Shown here: positions 7,978 through 16,960 of the stretch, in pieces
Layout: every line of letters starts with the position of its first letter
Position numbering within the stretch: position 1 is the first letter of the stretch
DNA from: Enterococcus pallens ATCC BAA-351
Lineage (GTDB): Bacteria > Bacillota > Bacilli > Lactobacillales > Enterococcaceae
NCBI RefSeq assembly: GCF_000407485.1
Contig: NZ_ASWD01000001.1
Span: 1,116,001 to 1,180,000 of the forward strand
DNA: 64,000 nucleotides
Reading direction: 5' to 3'
Translations under genes and position numbers: made by a program
Notes under the pieces: model-generated
Seen by the model: the letters and a program-made list of their open reading frames with translations, nothing else
Told to the model about the DNA's origin: nothing
Database searches by the model: none

Positions 7978-8002
7978 TACAAGTGAGTAGGAGGGGAATA
8001 AC

Positions 8003-8785
8003 GTGAAAAAAAATCCGACCATTTTTAACATTCAGAAATTCTCTACCCATGATGGTCCAGGTATACGAACAACTATTTTTTTCAAAGGGTGTCCCATTAG
8101 ATGTGAATGGTGTCACAATCCAGAAAGCCAAGTCTTTGGACCTGAGATCATGCTGAACAAGTATGGCAAAGAGGAGCTAATCGGCAAAGATTATTCCATT
8201 CGAGAGCTGGTCAAAAAAATCCTGGCTGATCAAATATTTTATGATCAATCTGGTGGTGGCGTTACCTTCTCTGGTGGGGAAGTCATGGCGCAGAACATGG
8301 ATTATGTAGTTGAATTGGCAAAGGAATGTCAGCGAATGGGTATTTCGGTGGCAATAGACACGTGTGGCGTAGCCCCTCAAGAAAATTATGAACGAATTCT
8401 ACCCTATGCTGATCTGTTTTTATATGATTTAAAGTTCATAAATTCACAAAAACATCAGCTCTATACTGGCGTGGGAAATGATTTGGTTTTATCAAATCTG
8501 CGTTACTTATCCGATCAAAAAGCAGTAATCGATTTGCGATTGATTCTGTTGGAGGAAATTAACGCTGATGAACAGACAGCTAAAAATATTGTCGGTTGGC
8601 TTCATGAGCAAGGAATTCATGTGAGTGAAATTTCATTATTGCCGTATCATGATTTTGGGCGAGATAAATACAAACGTTTGAACCGAGAATGTACCCAGAA
8701 TTTTATCAAACCATCGGATGAGCAGGTTGAGCAGATTCAAAAAGTTTACGAAACAGCCGGTTATCAAGTGACAATCGGAGGATAA
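8003..8785 (+). CDS. Glycyl-radical enzyme activating enzyme (radical SAM)
   Basis: A 260-residue radical SAM activase that installs the glycyl radical on the enzyme encoded next. Seen: the CxxxCxxC cluster motif (Cys30, Cys34, Cys37 in KGCPIRCEWCHNP), GGGVTFSGGE for SAM binding, and the N-terminal STHDGPGIRT motif. Unlike many activases of this clade it lacks the ferredoxin-like insert with extra cysteines after NPES, so it should carry only the one SAM-binding 4Fe-4S cluster. GTG start at 8003 with AGGAGGGG. It lies 19 bases before the GRE gene. Confidence 0.93.
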   Translation: MKKNPTIFNIQKFSTHDGPGIRTTIFFKGCPIRCEWCHNPESQVFGPEIMLNKYGKEELIGKDYSIRELVKKILADQIFYDQSGGGVTFSGGEVMAQNMDYVVELAKECQRMGISVAIDTCGVAPQENYERILPYADLFLYDLKFINSQKHQLYTGVGNDLVLSNLRYLSDQKAVIDLRLILLEEINADEQTAKNIVGWLHEQGIHVSEISLLPYHDFGRDKYKRLNRECTQNFIKPSDEQVEQIQKVYETAGYQVTIGG

Positions 8786-8804
8786 TAATTTAGGAGGAAG
8801 AGAA

Positions 8805-11207
8805 ATGGCTGAATTAACACTGGAACCAACGAGAAGAGGCAGTACAGAACGAATCAAGCGTTTAAGAGAAATTAGTGAAAAAGAGTGTGAACCTAGAATT
8901 TCCATGGAACGGGCAGTTTTACTGACAGAAGCATACAAGCAGTGGGAAGGCAAAGTTTCGGCACCAGTTTTACGTGGGTTAGCATTTAAGTATATTATGG
9001 AAAACCGCACCAATTACATTGAAAAAGGCAGCCTGGTCTTGGGTGAAAAAGGCCATGCACCATGGGCAGCTCCTACTTTCCCTGAATTATGCTGCCATAC
9101 TTTGGACGATTTTGAGAATATGAATAATCGTGAAAAGGTATTTTTCAAGGTATCTGAGGAAGATCGTAAAATTCAGGAAGAAGTCATTATTCCTTACTGG
9201 CATGATCGGGCGATGATGACGCGTATGAACAAATTATTGCCGGAAGAATGGCATTTGTTGTTTGATGCTGGTTTATATACTGAATTTTTGATGCAGCGGG
9301 GACCTGGCCATACGGTTGCGGATGGAAAAATGTATCAAAAGGGCTTTGCTGATTTCAAAGCAGACATCCAACGAGAAATTGATAACCTCGATTACAACAA
9401 TGATATGGAAGCGTTAAACAAACGCGAAGAATTAGAAGGTATGAAGCTGGTTTGTGAAGCGATGATTATCTTCGGCAAACGCTATGCACAACAATGCCGT
9501 GAGATGGCTGAAACCGAAACCGATCCTCAATGGAAGAAAGAATTGCTGGAATTGGCTGAAGTCTGTGATGTGGTACCGGAGCATGCACCGCAAACCTTCC
9601 GCCAAGCAATCCAAATGTACTGGTTTGTACACATTGGGGTAACCGTTGAAATGAATAACTGGGATGCTTATTCTCCAGGTAAATTGGATCAGCATTTAGA
9701 ACCGTTTTATGAAAAAGACATTGAAGAAGGCCGCTTAACTCGGGAAGAAGCACGGGAGCTTTTAGAAAATCTGTGGATTCAATTTAACAATCAGCCGGCA
9801 CCGCCAAAAGTTGGTATTACGTTGAAGGAAAGCGGTACGTATACCGATTTCTGTAACTTAAATACTGGAGCACTGCGTCCAGACGGAACTAGCGGCGTTA
9901 GTGAAGTCAGCTATTTGATTTTGGAAGTTATGGATGAGATGAAGCTGCTGCAGCCAAGCTCAAATGTGCAAATTTCGAAAAAATCACCGGAGAAATTCTT
10001 GCGTGAAGCGTTGCGGGTCTCTCGTAAAGGCTGGGGACAACCGGCGCTTTATAATTCAGAAGCGATTTTGAATGAATTGGCCTACTTAGGTAAATCAGTC
10101 GATGATGCTAGAGAAAGCGGTATTTGTTCAGGCTGTGTGGAAGTGGGGGTTGCTGGTAAAGAAGCGTATGTTCTGACTGGCTACTTAAACATTCCGAAGG
10201 TCTTTGAATTGGCGATGTATCGTGGGTACGATCATTATACTGGTAAACAAGTTGGTATTGATGTGGGCGATTTCCGGGAAATGACAACATACGAAGAGAT
10301 GTATCAGGCGTTTTATGACGAATTGAAATATGTGGTGGACGTGAAGGTTGCCGGCAACAACATGATTGAACGGATGTACATGGAATTTATGCCGGTGCCA
10401 TTGCTATCGGTCATGAGCGATGACTGTATTTCAGTTGGAAAAGACTATAATGCTGGTGGTGCGCGGTACAACACTAGTTACATTCAGTGTGTAGGGGTTG
10501 CGACGATTACCGATTCGCTAGCAGCCATGAAATACAATGTGTTCGAACAAAAGACCATGACAATGGATGAAATGATTCAAGCCTGCTCAGATGATTTTGA
10601 AGGGCACGATGATATTTACGACATGGTTTACAATGAAACACCGAAGTACGGAAATGACGATGACTATGCAGATGATTTGTTAAAAGATGTGGATCAAACC
10701 TTACAAGATATTATTGCAGGTCGTCCAACGCCTAAAGGGTCAAAAACAGTGGTAGAATTCTTGCCGACTACTTGTCACGTATACTTTGGTCAAGTAATGG
10801 AGGCTTCACCAAATGGCCGCCACAAAGGCATTCCATTGCCAGATGGGATTTCACCTGAAAAGGGTGCTGACCGCAACGGACCAACGGCTGTAATTAAATC
10901 GGCTTCTAAGCTGGATCAAACCAAAACCGGCGGGGCGCTTTTGAATCAGAAGTTTACACCAAGTGTAGTGGCTGGTGAACAAGGGATTATTAATATGGCT
11001 TCGTTGGTACGCAGCTACTTTGCACTGGATGGACACCATATTCAATTTAATGTTATCAACAAGGATGTTCTGCTGAAGGCGCAAAAACATCCGAAGGAAT
11101 ACGAAAATCTGATTGTACGGGTAGCCGGTTATAGTGACTACTTCAACAATTTGGAAAAAGCGTTGCAGGATGAGATTATTGCGCGAACAGAACAAGATTT
11201 TGGTTAA
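8805..11207 (+). CDS. Glycyl radical enzyme, HypD (hydroxyproline dehydratase)-like
   Basis: An 800-residue glycyl radical enzyme with thiyl Cys444 and Glu446 (SGCVEVG) and the radical Gly775 (VRVAGYSDYF). From memory, C. difficile trans-4-hydroxy-L-proline dehydratase HypD uses F152, H160, S334, D339, F340, C434, E436, T645 and G765. All have counterparts here (F161, H169, S343, D348, F349, C444, E446, T655, G775) at a constant offset of 9-10, so a HypD-like pocket is likely. No proC is adjacent, whereas HypD loci often carry pyrroline-5-carboxylate reductase. The true substrate could be hydroxyproline or a related cyclic or amino compound. Strictly anaerobic function is expected. Confidence 0.85.
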   Translation: MAELTLEPTRRGSTERIKRLREISEKECEPRISMERAVLLTEAYKQWEGKVSAPVLRGLAFKYIMENRTNYIEKGSLVLGEKGHAPWAAPTFPELCCHTLDDFENMNNREKVFFKVSEEDRKIQEEVIIPYWHDRAMMTRMNKLLPEEWHLLFDAGLYTEFLMQRGPGHTVADGKMYQKGFADFKADIQREIDNLDYNNDMEALNKREELEGMKLVCEAMIIFGKRYAQQCREMAETETDPQWKKELLELAEVCDVVPEHAPQTFRQAIQMYWFVHIGVTVEMNNWDAYSPGKLDQHLEPFYEKDIEEGRLTREEARELLENLWIQFNNQPAPPKVGITLKESGTYTDFCNLNTGALRPDGTSGVSEVSYLILEVMDEMKLLQPSSNVQISKKSPEKFLREALRVSRKGWGQPALYNSEAILNELAYLGKSVDDARESGICSGCVEVGVAGKEAYVLTGYLNIPKVFELAMYRGYDHYTGKQVGIDVGDFREMTTYEEMYQAFYDELKYVVDVKVAGNNMIERMYMEFMPVPLLSVMSDDCISVGKDYNAGGARYNTSYIQCVGVATITDSLAAMKYNVFEQKTMTMDEMIQACSDDFEGHDDIYDMVYNETPKYGNDDDYADDLLKDVDQTLQDIIAGRPTPKGSKTVVEFLPTTCHVYFGQVMEASPNGRHKGIPLPDGISPEKGADRNGPTAVIKSASKLDQTKTGGALLNQKFTPSVVAGEQGIINMASLVRSYFALDGHHIQFNVINKDVLLKAQKHPKEYENLIVRVAGYSDYFNNLEKALQDEIIARTEQDFG

Positions 11208-11217
11208 AAAAATCTGG

Positions 11218-11258
11218 ACCTAGAAAGATAACGGGAAATGCTTTCTAGGTTCTCTTTT
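11218..11258 (+). terminator. Intercistronic terminator or attenuator
   Basis: 10-bp perfect stem ACCTAGAAAG / CTTTCTAGGT followed by TCTCTTTT, between the GRE and the permease genes. It probably lets a fraction of transcripts through and lowers expression of the downstream genes. Confidence 0.65.
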
Positions 11259-11272
11259 GGAGGAAGATAAGT

Positions 11273-12157
11273 ATGAAACAAATTGTTTTGGGGATGTTGG
11301 TTCTTTTTATTGGTTTGCACATTAGTGTGTTGGGACGAGATTTGTTTAAAAACAAGAAAGACCTTGGCAGCGGAAGTATGCCGATTTCAATTGGGATTGG
11401 TTTTATTACCGATTTCCTGGACACATTGGGCATTGGTGCCTTTGCGCCAACCACTTTATTGATGAACATTACGAAGCAGCTGGATGACGATCGTAAGTTG
11501 CCGGGGACCTTGAATGTGAGTCATGCGTTGTCCTGCTTACTTGAGGCAATCATCTTTATTACAGTGGTTAAGGTTGAACCGTTGACGTTGTTTTCTTTGG
11601 TGGCTGCGGCAACAGTCGGTTCATGGATTGGCTCGAAATTTGTTACCAAGCTGCCGGAGCAGAAGGTGCAATTTGTTATGGGCTGTGCGTTAATTTTGAC
11701 GGCGATCTTGATGGCCTTGAAACAAAGCGGCATGATCAACATTTTGGGTGAAGGGAATACCGCGACTGGGTTAACCGGTATTAAACTGCTTATCGGAATT
11801 GTCGGTAATTTTGGTCTGGGTGCTTTAATGACAATGGGTGTGGGTCTTTATGCACCGTGTATGGCGATGGTGTATATGCTGGGCTTAAGTCCTTTAGTGG
11901 CTTTTCCGATTATGTCTGCTTCCTGTGGTGCATTGATGCCGGTAGCGAGTATCAACTTTGTTCGAACAGGTGAATATGCTCGTAAGGTTAGCTTAGGAAT
12001 CACAATTGGTGGAATTATTGGGGTTATTATTGCTGCGAAGTTCGTCACGGGGCTAGATATTACCGTCTTAACTTGGATTGTCATCGTGGTGATTATTTAC
12101 TCTGGCTTCACCTACATTCAAAAGAGTCGTAAGCTGGCGATTGCACAAAAAGCATAG
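11273..12157 (+). CDS. TauE/SafE (TSUP) family membrane permease
   Basis: A 294-residue protein with about eight membrane helices in two similar halves, as in TauE/SafE exporters (GFITDFLDTLGIGAFAPTTL in the first half, GNFGLGALMTMGVGLYAPC in the second). The family moves anions such as sulfite, sulfoacetate or other organic acids, usually outward. It follows the GRE after an attenuator, so it may export a by-product or take up the substrate of that pathway. Good RBS (TTGGAGGA). Substrate unknown. Confidence 0.82.
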   Translation: MKQIVLGMLVLFIGLHISVLGRDLFKNKKDLGSGSMPISIGIGFITDFLDTLGIGAFAPTTLLMNITKQLDDDRKLPGTLNVSHALSCLLEAIIFITVVKVEPLTLFSLVAAATVGSWIGSKFVTKLPEQKVQFVMGCALILTAILMALKQSGMINILGEGNTATGLTGIKLLIGIVGNFGLGALMTMGVGLYAPCMAMVYMLGLSPLVAFPIMSASCGALMPVASINFVRTGEYARKVSLGITIGGIIGVIIAAKFVTGLDITVLTWIVIVVIIYSGFTYIQKSRKLAIAQKA

Positions 12158-12182
12158 AATTGAAAAAAGGGGATAATTTGTT

Positions 12183-12494
12183 GTGATAAAAAATGTCGAT
12201 GCAGTGAAGAAAGCCAATATTTATTTTGATGGCAAGGTAACCAGCCGAACGCTCCAACAAGCAGATGGCAGCAAGGTTACTTTAGGGTTCATGCTAGCAG
12301 GGGAGTATACCTTTAATACAAATGAAAAAGAATTAATGACTGTTTTACAAGGGGCAATGACTGTGTTGCTGCCAGGTGAAACGGAATGGAAAACCATTAC
12401 TGAAGGGGAAGAGTTTGTAGTTTCCGGAAAGAGTGCGTTTCAAGTGAAAGTAACCGAATATGCTGATTACAGCTGTTCGTACCTTGCGGAGTAA
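12183..12494 (+). CDS. ppnP: Pyrimidine/purine nucleoside phosphorylase PpnP
   Basis: A 103-residue single-domain cupin of the PpnP family (DUF1255, E. coli YaiE). Seen: AGEYTFNTNEKELMTVLQG, LLPGETEWKT, FVVSGKSAFQVKV, all close to the E. coli protein. It catalyses phosphorolysis of diverse nucleosides. The start is a GTG at 12183 about 10 bases behind AAAAGGGG. Its place behind a GRE and a permease is unexpected; whether it takes part in the same pathway is unknown. Confidence 0.9.
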   Translation: MIKNVDAVKKANIYFDGKVTSRTLQQADGSKVTLGFMLAGEYTFNTNEKELMTVLQGAMTVLLPGETEWKTITEGEEFVVSGKSAFQVKVTEYADYSCSYLAE

Positions 12495-12503
12495 CTGAAT
12501 TAG

Positions 12504-12580
12504 GCTGGCTCGATCTGTTATTGTGGAACGAGTCAGCTTTTTTGATGAAAGGAGCCGTGGTGAGACGCGGCTTCTTTTTT
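12504..12580 (+). terminator. Two consecutive terminators after ppnP
   Basis: First: GCTGGCTCG / CGAGTCAGC with TTTTTT (12504-12543). Second: AGCCGTG / CGCGGCT with a run of eight T directly after. They close the GRE operon. Confidence 0.8.
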
Positions 12581-12678
12581 TTGTAAATAGATTTTTTTAC
12601 CAATCAAAGAAAAAGTCCGCTCAAAATGTCGTGAAGTATGATAAATTAGACATAGACAAATTTATTGAGGAGCTATTT

Positions 12679-14103
12679 ATGACAACCACTCAACTTCGAT
12701 CGGAGAAAAGACCAGAAAATCCGATCTTTCAACCAATAAAAAAGCTGGAATTTCCAGTTGCTTTCTTTTTAGTTTTTGCGATGGTATTTGGTCTTATTTT
12801 TATCAAAACTATTCCACCGCTGCAAGCACCGGATGAAGTCGGACATTTAGTAAAGGCCTATTCTCTTTCCCGGTTTAAGGTGCGACCAGAAACTCGAACA
12901 GGAGATGAGCCGAAAAAATCCGATCAAACCTGGGGATTCTATGGCTTTGAAGTTTCTGACGAGATTTATCGCATGAATGAATATGCTATCCAAAAATGGG
13001 GCGAAAATGAAAAGTATCCCTATATGATTAAATCAGATGGTGATGATTCGGATAAATTTATCGGGACAGGCGGCATGACCAATTACAGCTTTGTCAATTA
13101 TATCCCACAAATAACCGGAATTTGGGTGGGGAAGCTGTTTAATCAACGGCCGTTGAATCAGTATTATATTGCTAGGTATTTTAATTTGTTTGCTTATATA
13201 TTTGTTGTGTTTGCTGCCTTGGCTATTTTCCCTTTTTCAAAATGGGGCGGGGTAGTTATTGGTCTTAACCCGATGGCGATGTTTCTAGCCTCTACGGTTT
13301 CTGGGGATGCCATGATTATTGCTGGCGGTTTTTTCTTTACTTCTTGGATCTTACATCTTAGGGAGAAAAAACGAATCAGTTCGCCAGCTATGCTAATCAG
13401 CATGATTATGATGATCGGCCTAGTTCTAATGAAGCCGACGATGATCACCTTAGGCCTGCTGTTTTTCTTGTTGCCGAATAGAGCCTTAAATATAAGAAGG
13501 AAAATTGTTTGGGGACTATTGATTTTGGCTTTATCCGTTGGTTTTTATCTGTGGTGGAATAGTTTCATGGTTGATCAACAAATTCTCTATCGCGATTTTG
13601 CCAGTCCATCGAAGCAAGTAGCAGCCTTTTTCAAGGATCCATCAATTTTCTTGACCAATTTCTATGAAAATTATGTTTTAGGAATCAAAGGGGATTATAT
13701 TACCCGCTCAGCTGTTGGAGATTTTGGCTTATTGGATGCACCGATGGCAACTCACTGGATCATTTTTTACTTTTCTATTTTGATAGTGGGTTCGTTGCTG
13801 CAAAAAGAAGATGGCGGAACTCTGGCTCTTTATCAAAAGGGAATTATTGTGTTGTTGCTGGTTCTGTACACTTTGCTTACCTTCTTTGCGCTCTATCAAA
13901 TTTGGAATCCGGTGAATGCTAAGAAAACGATTGAGGGACTTCAGGGGCGCTACTTTATTCCGGTAGGATTGACGATGGTTCCGCTGTTTAGCAGCCATGG
14001 TAAAGGTTTGGATGTCAGCAAACGTTCGATGAATGTGATTTTGAGTGTTAGTCTGGTTATATTATTCTTAGTAGCCTTGACTGTGTTGGATAAACGGTAT
14101 TAA
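12679..14103 (+). CDS. DUF2142-like polytopic membrane protein
   Basis: A 474-residue protein with about 10-12 membrane helices. The segment IPPLQAPDEVGHLVKAYSLS near residue 45 matches the characteristic proline/acidic motif of DUF2142, a family with GT-C glycosyltransferase-like topology. A long extracytoplasmic loop follows (residues ~60-155). The start at ATG 12679 has a GAGGAG RBS. It is monocistronic. A role in cell-envelope glycan assembly is possible but not shown. Confidence 0.7.
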   Translation: MTTTQLRSEKRPENPIFQPIKKLEFPVAFFLVFAMVFGLIFIKTIPPLQAPDEVGHLVKAYSLSRFKVRPETRTGDEPKKSDQTWGFYGFEVSDEIYRMNEYAIQKWGENEKYPYMIKSDGDDSDKFIGTGGMTNYSFVNYIPQITGIWVGKLFNQRPLNQYYIARYFNLFAYIFVVFAALAIFPFSKWGGVVIGLNPMAMFLASTVSGDAMIIAGGFFFTSWILHLREKKRISSPAMLISMIMMIGLVLMKPTMITLGLLFFLLPNRALNIRRKIVWGLLILALSVGFYLWWNSFMVDQQILYRDFASPSKQVAAFFKDPSIFLTNFYENYVLGIKGDYITRSAVGDFGLLDAPMATHWIIFYFSILIVGSLLQKEDGGTLALYQKGIIVLLLVLYTLLTFFALYQIWNPVNAKKTIEGLQGRYFIPVGLTMVPLFSSHGKGLDVSKRSMNVILSVSLVILFLVALTVLDKRY

Positions 14104-14112
14104 GCATAAAAA

Positions 14113-14148
14113 GCTTGTCTTCGTTGAAAAATGAAGACAAGTTTTTTT
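14113..14148 (+). terminator. Terminator after the DUF2142-like gene
   Basis: 9-bp stem CTTGTCTTC / GAAGACAAG and seven T. Confidence 0.85.
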
Positions 14149-14180
14149 CAAGAAAAATTTCATCTCTATATAAATGAAAA

Positions 14181-14210
14181 TAAGACCGCTGCGGTTAAGC
14201 GACGGTCTTA
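14181..14210 (-). terminator. Terminator of the DUF5648 gene
   Basis: TAAGACCG / CGGTCTTA inverted repeat just past the stop of the minus-strand gene, with T residues following on that strand. Confidence 0.75.
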
Positions 14211-14219
14211 TAAGGATTA

Positions 14220-14732
14220 CTATTGTTCTGCTAAGACAGCTGCATCTGGTCCGGAATACATGGCAACTCCTTCATATTTCCAGCCAGCTTTTACTAAAAT
14301 ATCTTTTTCATCGCCATTAATTGTCAGGTGATGAGTACCGGTCTTGGCATTTGGATTGTACAAACGGTGAACAGGAGTGCCGCCGCCGGAGTTCCAAGCA
14401 ATCCCTTCAAAATTCCAACCGGCATCGACTAACATATTGACTTCGTTCATATTCACAGTGTAATGGTGATCTCCGCCGTTGTTTGGATTGAATACACGAT
14501 AAACTGGAATACCTAGAGTATCTGGAACTTCCCAAGCTAAGGCTTCATCTCGCCAGCCAGCTTTGACCACAAAGGGAATTTCGTTGTAATTGGCAGTATA
14601 CAGGTGCTCACCAGTGTTAGGGTTGTAGGCACGATAGAGCATTGCGGCATCTGCTGCTTCACTCGCTACTGAAAAACTAGCAACCCCCATGCCTGCTAAT
14701 AGTGCTGCTTTGATAAATTTAGACTTGTTCAT
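14220..14732 (-). CDS. Secreted protein with three DUF5648-type repeats
   Basis: A 170-residue protein with a signal peptide (Lys-rich start, hydrophobic core, cleavage near AEAAD-A). The mature part has three ~45-residue repeats with the pattern Y-NPN-G-H-YT, then E, VxAGW, and EG/EA-AW (RAYNPNTGEHLYTANYNE, RVFNPNNGGDHHYTVNMNE, RLYNPNAKTGTHHLTINGDE). This repeat (DUF5648) is often attached to secreted hydrolases; here it stands alone. It could bind cell wall or a glycan; no enzyme domain is seen. Good RBS and a terminator of its own. Confidence 0.82.
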   Translation of the reverse strand: MNKSKFIKAALLAGMGVASFSVASEAADAAMLYRAYNPNTGEHLYTANYNEIPFVVKAGWRDEALAWEVPDTLGIPVYRVFNPNNGGDHHYTVNMNEVNMLVDAGWNFEGIAWNSGGGTPVHRLYNPNAKTGTHHLTINGDEKDILVKAGWKYEGVAMYSGPDAAVLAEQ

Positions 14733-14961
14733 AGTTAGCCTCCTTTTGTAATTGCTTACATTAATATTGTATCATTATTTAGAGTGAGCTGAAAAGGAAA
14801 ACCATCTTTAAATTGAAATTTTTGTATTATTGGATTGTTTAATAAACGGCGACCGATGTAATGGTTCCTCTAAAAGCGACTTTTCAGATAAAATATTATT
14901 CCCTCTTGTAAGCGCAAACTTTTGTGAATATACTAACATTAGTAGGGAAAGGGAGGATAGC

Positions 14962-16161
14962 ATGTTTTTATTAAAAGCGGCAAAAGTAATTATCGGTGAT
15001 GGAAAAACAGTCATTGAAAATGGCGGTGTAGTCTATCAAAAGGATCAAATTTTGGCAGTGGGACCTGCTTCAGAATTGCAGGAAAAATATCCAGAGGCTG
15101 AGGTTCGTGATTATGGCGAGGGAACGATTTTGCCTGGTTTAATGGATGCCCATATTCATTTAGGTTATTATTGGACGCAGCCGGATTTGCATCGCTACAA
15201 TGATTTCATGATTGCTTATTATGCTCAAAAACAAGCGGAGACCTGTTTGAAGAAGGGGGTAACAACTATTCGTGACTGCTGCGGGCCGCAGTTTCTGTTG
15301 GAGACGTTGCGGTTAGCTGCGGAAAAAGGTTTTGTCAAAGCGCCAAGGATTTTGCACACGGATCGGGGAATTTGTATTACGGGTGGTCATGGTCATGAGG
15401 ATGGCATTGAAGAGGTGGATGGCGTGGAGAACATTCGTCACACCATTCGTCGTCAGAAACGTGATGGTGCAGATTGGATCAAGCTGTTGACTACAAACCG
15501 TGATGATATCTGTGAATTTACCCAAGAAGAGTTGAACGCTGGCGTAGAAGAAGCTCACCGTTTGGGGATGAAATGTGTGGTACATTCCGGCACGCAGCCA
15601 GGCATTCAAATGTGTATTGATGCCGGCTTTGATACGATTGAACACGGCAACTTTTTGACAGTAGAGCAAGGAAAACAAATGGCGGTGAATCAACAGTCTT
15701 GGACGCCTACTATGTTTGCGTATCATTTTCTGGCTGATTATAACAAAAAGGTACAGGAGGTTGGGATTGATCATTCCAATCAATCCACTGAAACGTATTC
15801 TCATCATCTTGATTTCTTTGAAGCTTCGGTTGAGGCATACTCAAAGAATTTCAAGCCGATTTACGATGAAGGCGTAACGATTTTAGCTGGTACCGATATG
15901 GTGATGCTGGAGGCTCCGGATGTGCCGATTGTTGAGGAGCTTGAGTTGATGGTTCGCTATGGTTTGACGCCTATCGAAGCGATTCAAACGGCTACTCAAA
16001 ATCCAGCACGCGTTTTTGATTTAGCCGAAGTAACGGGGCAGCTTCAAGCCGGTTTGCAGGCAGATATTTTAGTAGTAGCTGGCGATGTTACGCAAGATAT
16101 TGAGCAGCTGCGGAATGTGCAGCAGGTTTTTCTGGCCGGGGAAATGATTGACCAGAACTAA
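14962..16161 (+). CDS. Metal-dependent amidohydrolase (imidazolonepropionase/prolidase-like)
   Basis: A 399-residue amidohydrolase-superfamily enzyme. Metal ligands are visible: HIHLG (HxH after strand 1), VVHSGTQPG, EHGNFLT, and the final Asp in AGTDMVML. A small beta-sandwich made of N- and C-terminal strands is typical (MFLLKAAKVIIGDGKTVIENG; ADILVVAGDVTQDIEQL). The start at ATG 14962 follows GGGAGGATAGC; a longer frame from 14830 has no RBS. Hydrolysis of a cyclic amide or dipeptide-like substrate is likely but unspecified. Monocistronic with its own terminator. Confidence 0.85.
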   Translation: MFLLKAAKVIIGDGKTVIENGGVVYQKDQILAVGPASELQEKYPEAEVRDYGEGTILPGLMDAHIHLGYYWTQPDLHRYNDFMIAYYAQKQAETCLKKGVTTIRDCCGPQFLLETLRLAAEKGFVKAPRILHTDRGICITGGHGHEDGIEEVDGVENIRHTIRRQKRDGADWIKLLTTNRDDICEFTQEELNAGVEEAHRLGMKCVVHSGTQPGIQMCIDAGFDTIEHGNFLTVEQGKQMAVNQQSWTPTMFAYHFLADYNKKVQEVGIDHSNQSTETYSHHLDFFEASVEAYSKNFKPIYDEGVTILAGTDMVMLEAPDVPIVEELELMVRYGLTPIEAIQTATQNPARVFDLAEVTGQLQAGLQADILVVAGDVTQDIEQLRNVQQVFLAGEMIDQN

Positions 16162-16180
16162 AGCTACTTAATCAATTATG

Positions 16181-16226
16181 AAGACAAGAAATGAGGCTTT
16201 TGCCTGAAGTTCTTGTCTTTTTTTTC
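16181..16226 (+). terminator. Terminator after the amidohydrolase gene
   Basis: AAGACAAGAA / TTCTTGTCTT stem with eight T. Confidence 0.9.
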
Positions 16227-16960
16227 TATTATCAGAAAACGGCTTGACGATTATGTGAAGAAAGAGACTGTAAAAGGAAGAATATGAAAATAATTAATAT
16301 CCTTATTGCCGATTGCATATGAAGATAGAATCATTGTCAGGCCAAACATGTATTATTTTAAGTAGAAAGAAAATAGGCTAAAATCACCTGCTGAACCGTA
16401 AAAGATATCCCTATTGTACTTCTTTTTTCCTTTGATATAATGGTATTAATCAAGCAAATACGCAAAAAAGTTAATTGGTAAAAAAAAGGAAAAAGTAGTA
16501 TGGATACTGATGTGAAATGTTTTTTGTTGTAATTTTACCAACTCTTTTTTTCTTTAATTTTGTTGTTTTTATTTATTATAAATTTTGTTCGTGTGAGGGT
16601 CACCTCACTCATTTTAGCAATGGACAAGCAAGAAGCTTCTGTTATAGAAATATAAACGACAGTTAGCATCAGTAAGAACTATTTTTGAGTGCTATTGATT
16701 TAGTTAAATATTGGGGATATTCTCATGTGCAAAGAGAACTTTAGTTTTTTTGTAATAGGTTCTAGAACCTATACGTATAATTAAGTGGATGAAAATTCCC
16801 TCGAAAGATTTGAGGATGAATTGAGAAAAAAAGTATCATTATCCTAGTGATCAGCGATGCAAGCAGGTTTCTCTGAGTATGAGGCTGCTAATGGGTAAAT
16901 AAAAGAGTAAATTTTTTCATCATCACCGTGTACAATTTAAGGAAAAGTTAGGTAGATAAA
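16227..16960. other. Long AT-rich intergenic region
   Basis: About 730 bases without a convincing gene. It contains a perfect 16-base palindrome TAGGTTCTAGAACCTA (16756-16771) followed five bases later by TATAAT (16776-16781), a possible operator-promoter. The short frames after it (about 20 codons each, frequent stops) look like chance or decayed coding sequence. Confidence 0.5.

Noticed and set aside
8805-11207. Sulfonate lyase (isethionate or dihydroxypropanesulfonate type) because of the TauE/SafE neighbour
   Set aside because: Residues at the active site and their spacing fit the HypD pattern better, and there are no other sulfonate genes nearby.
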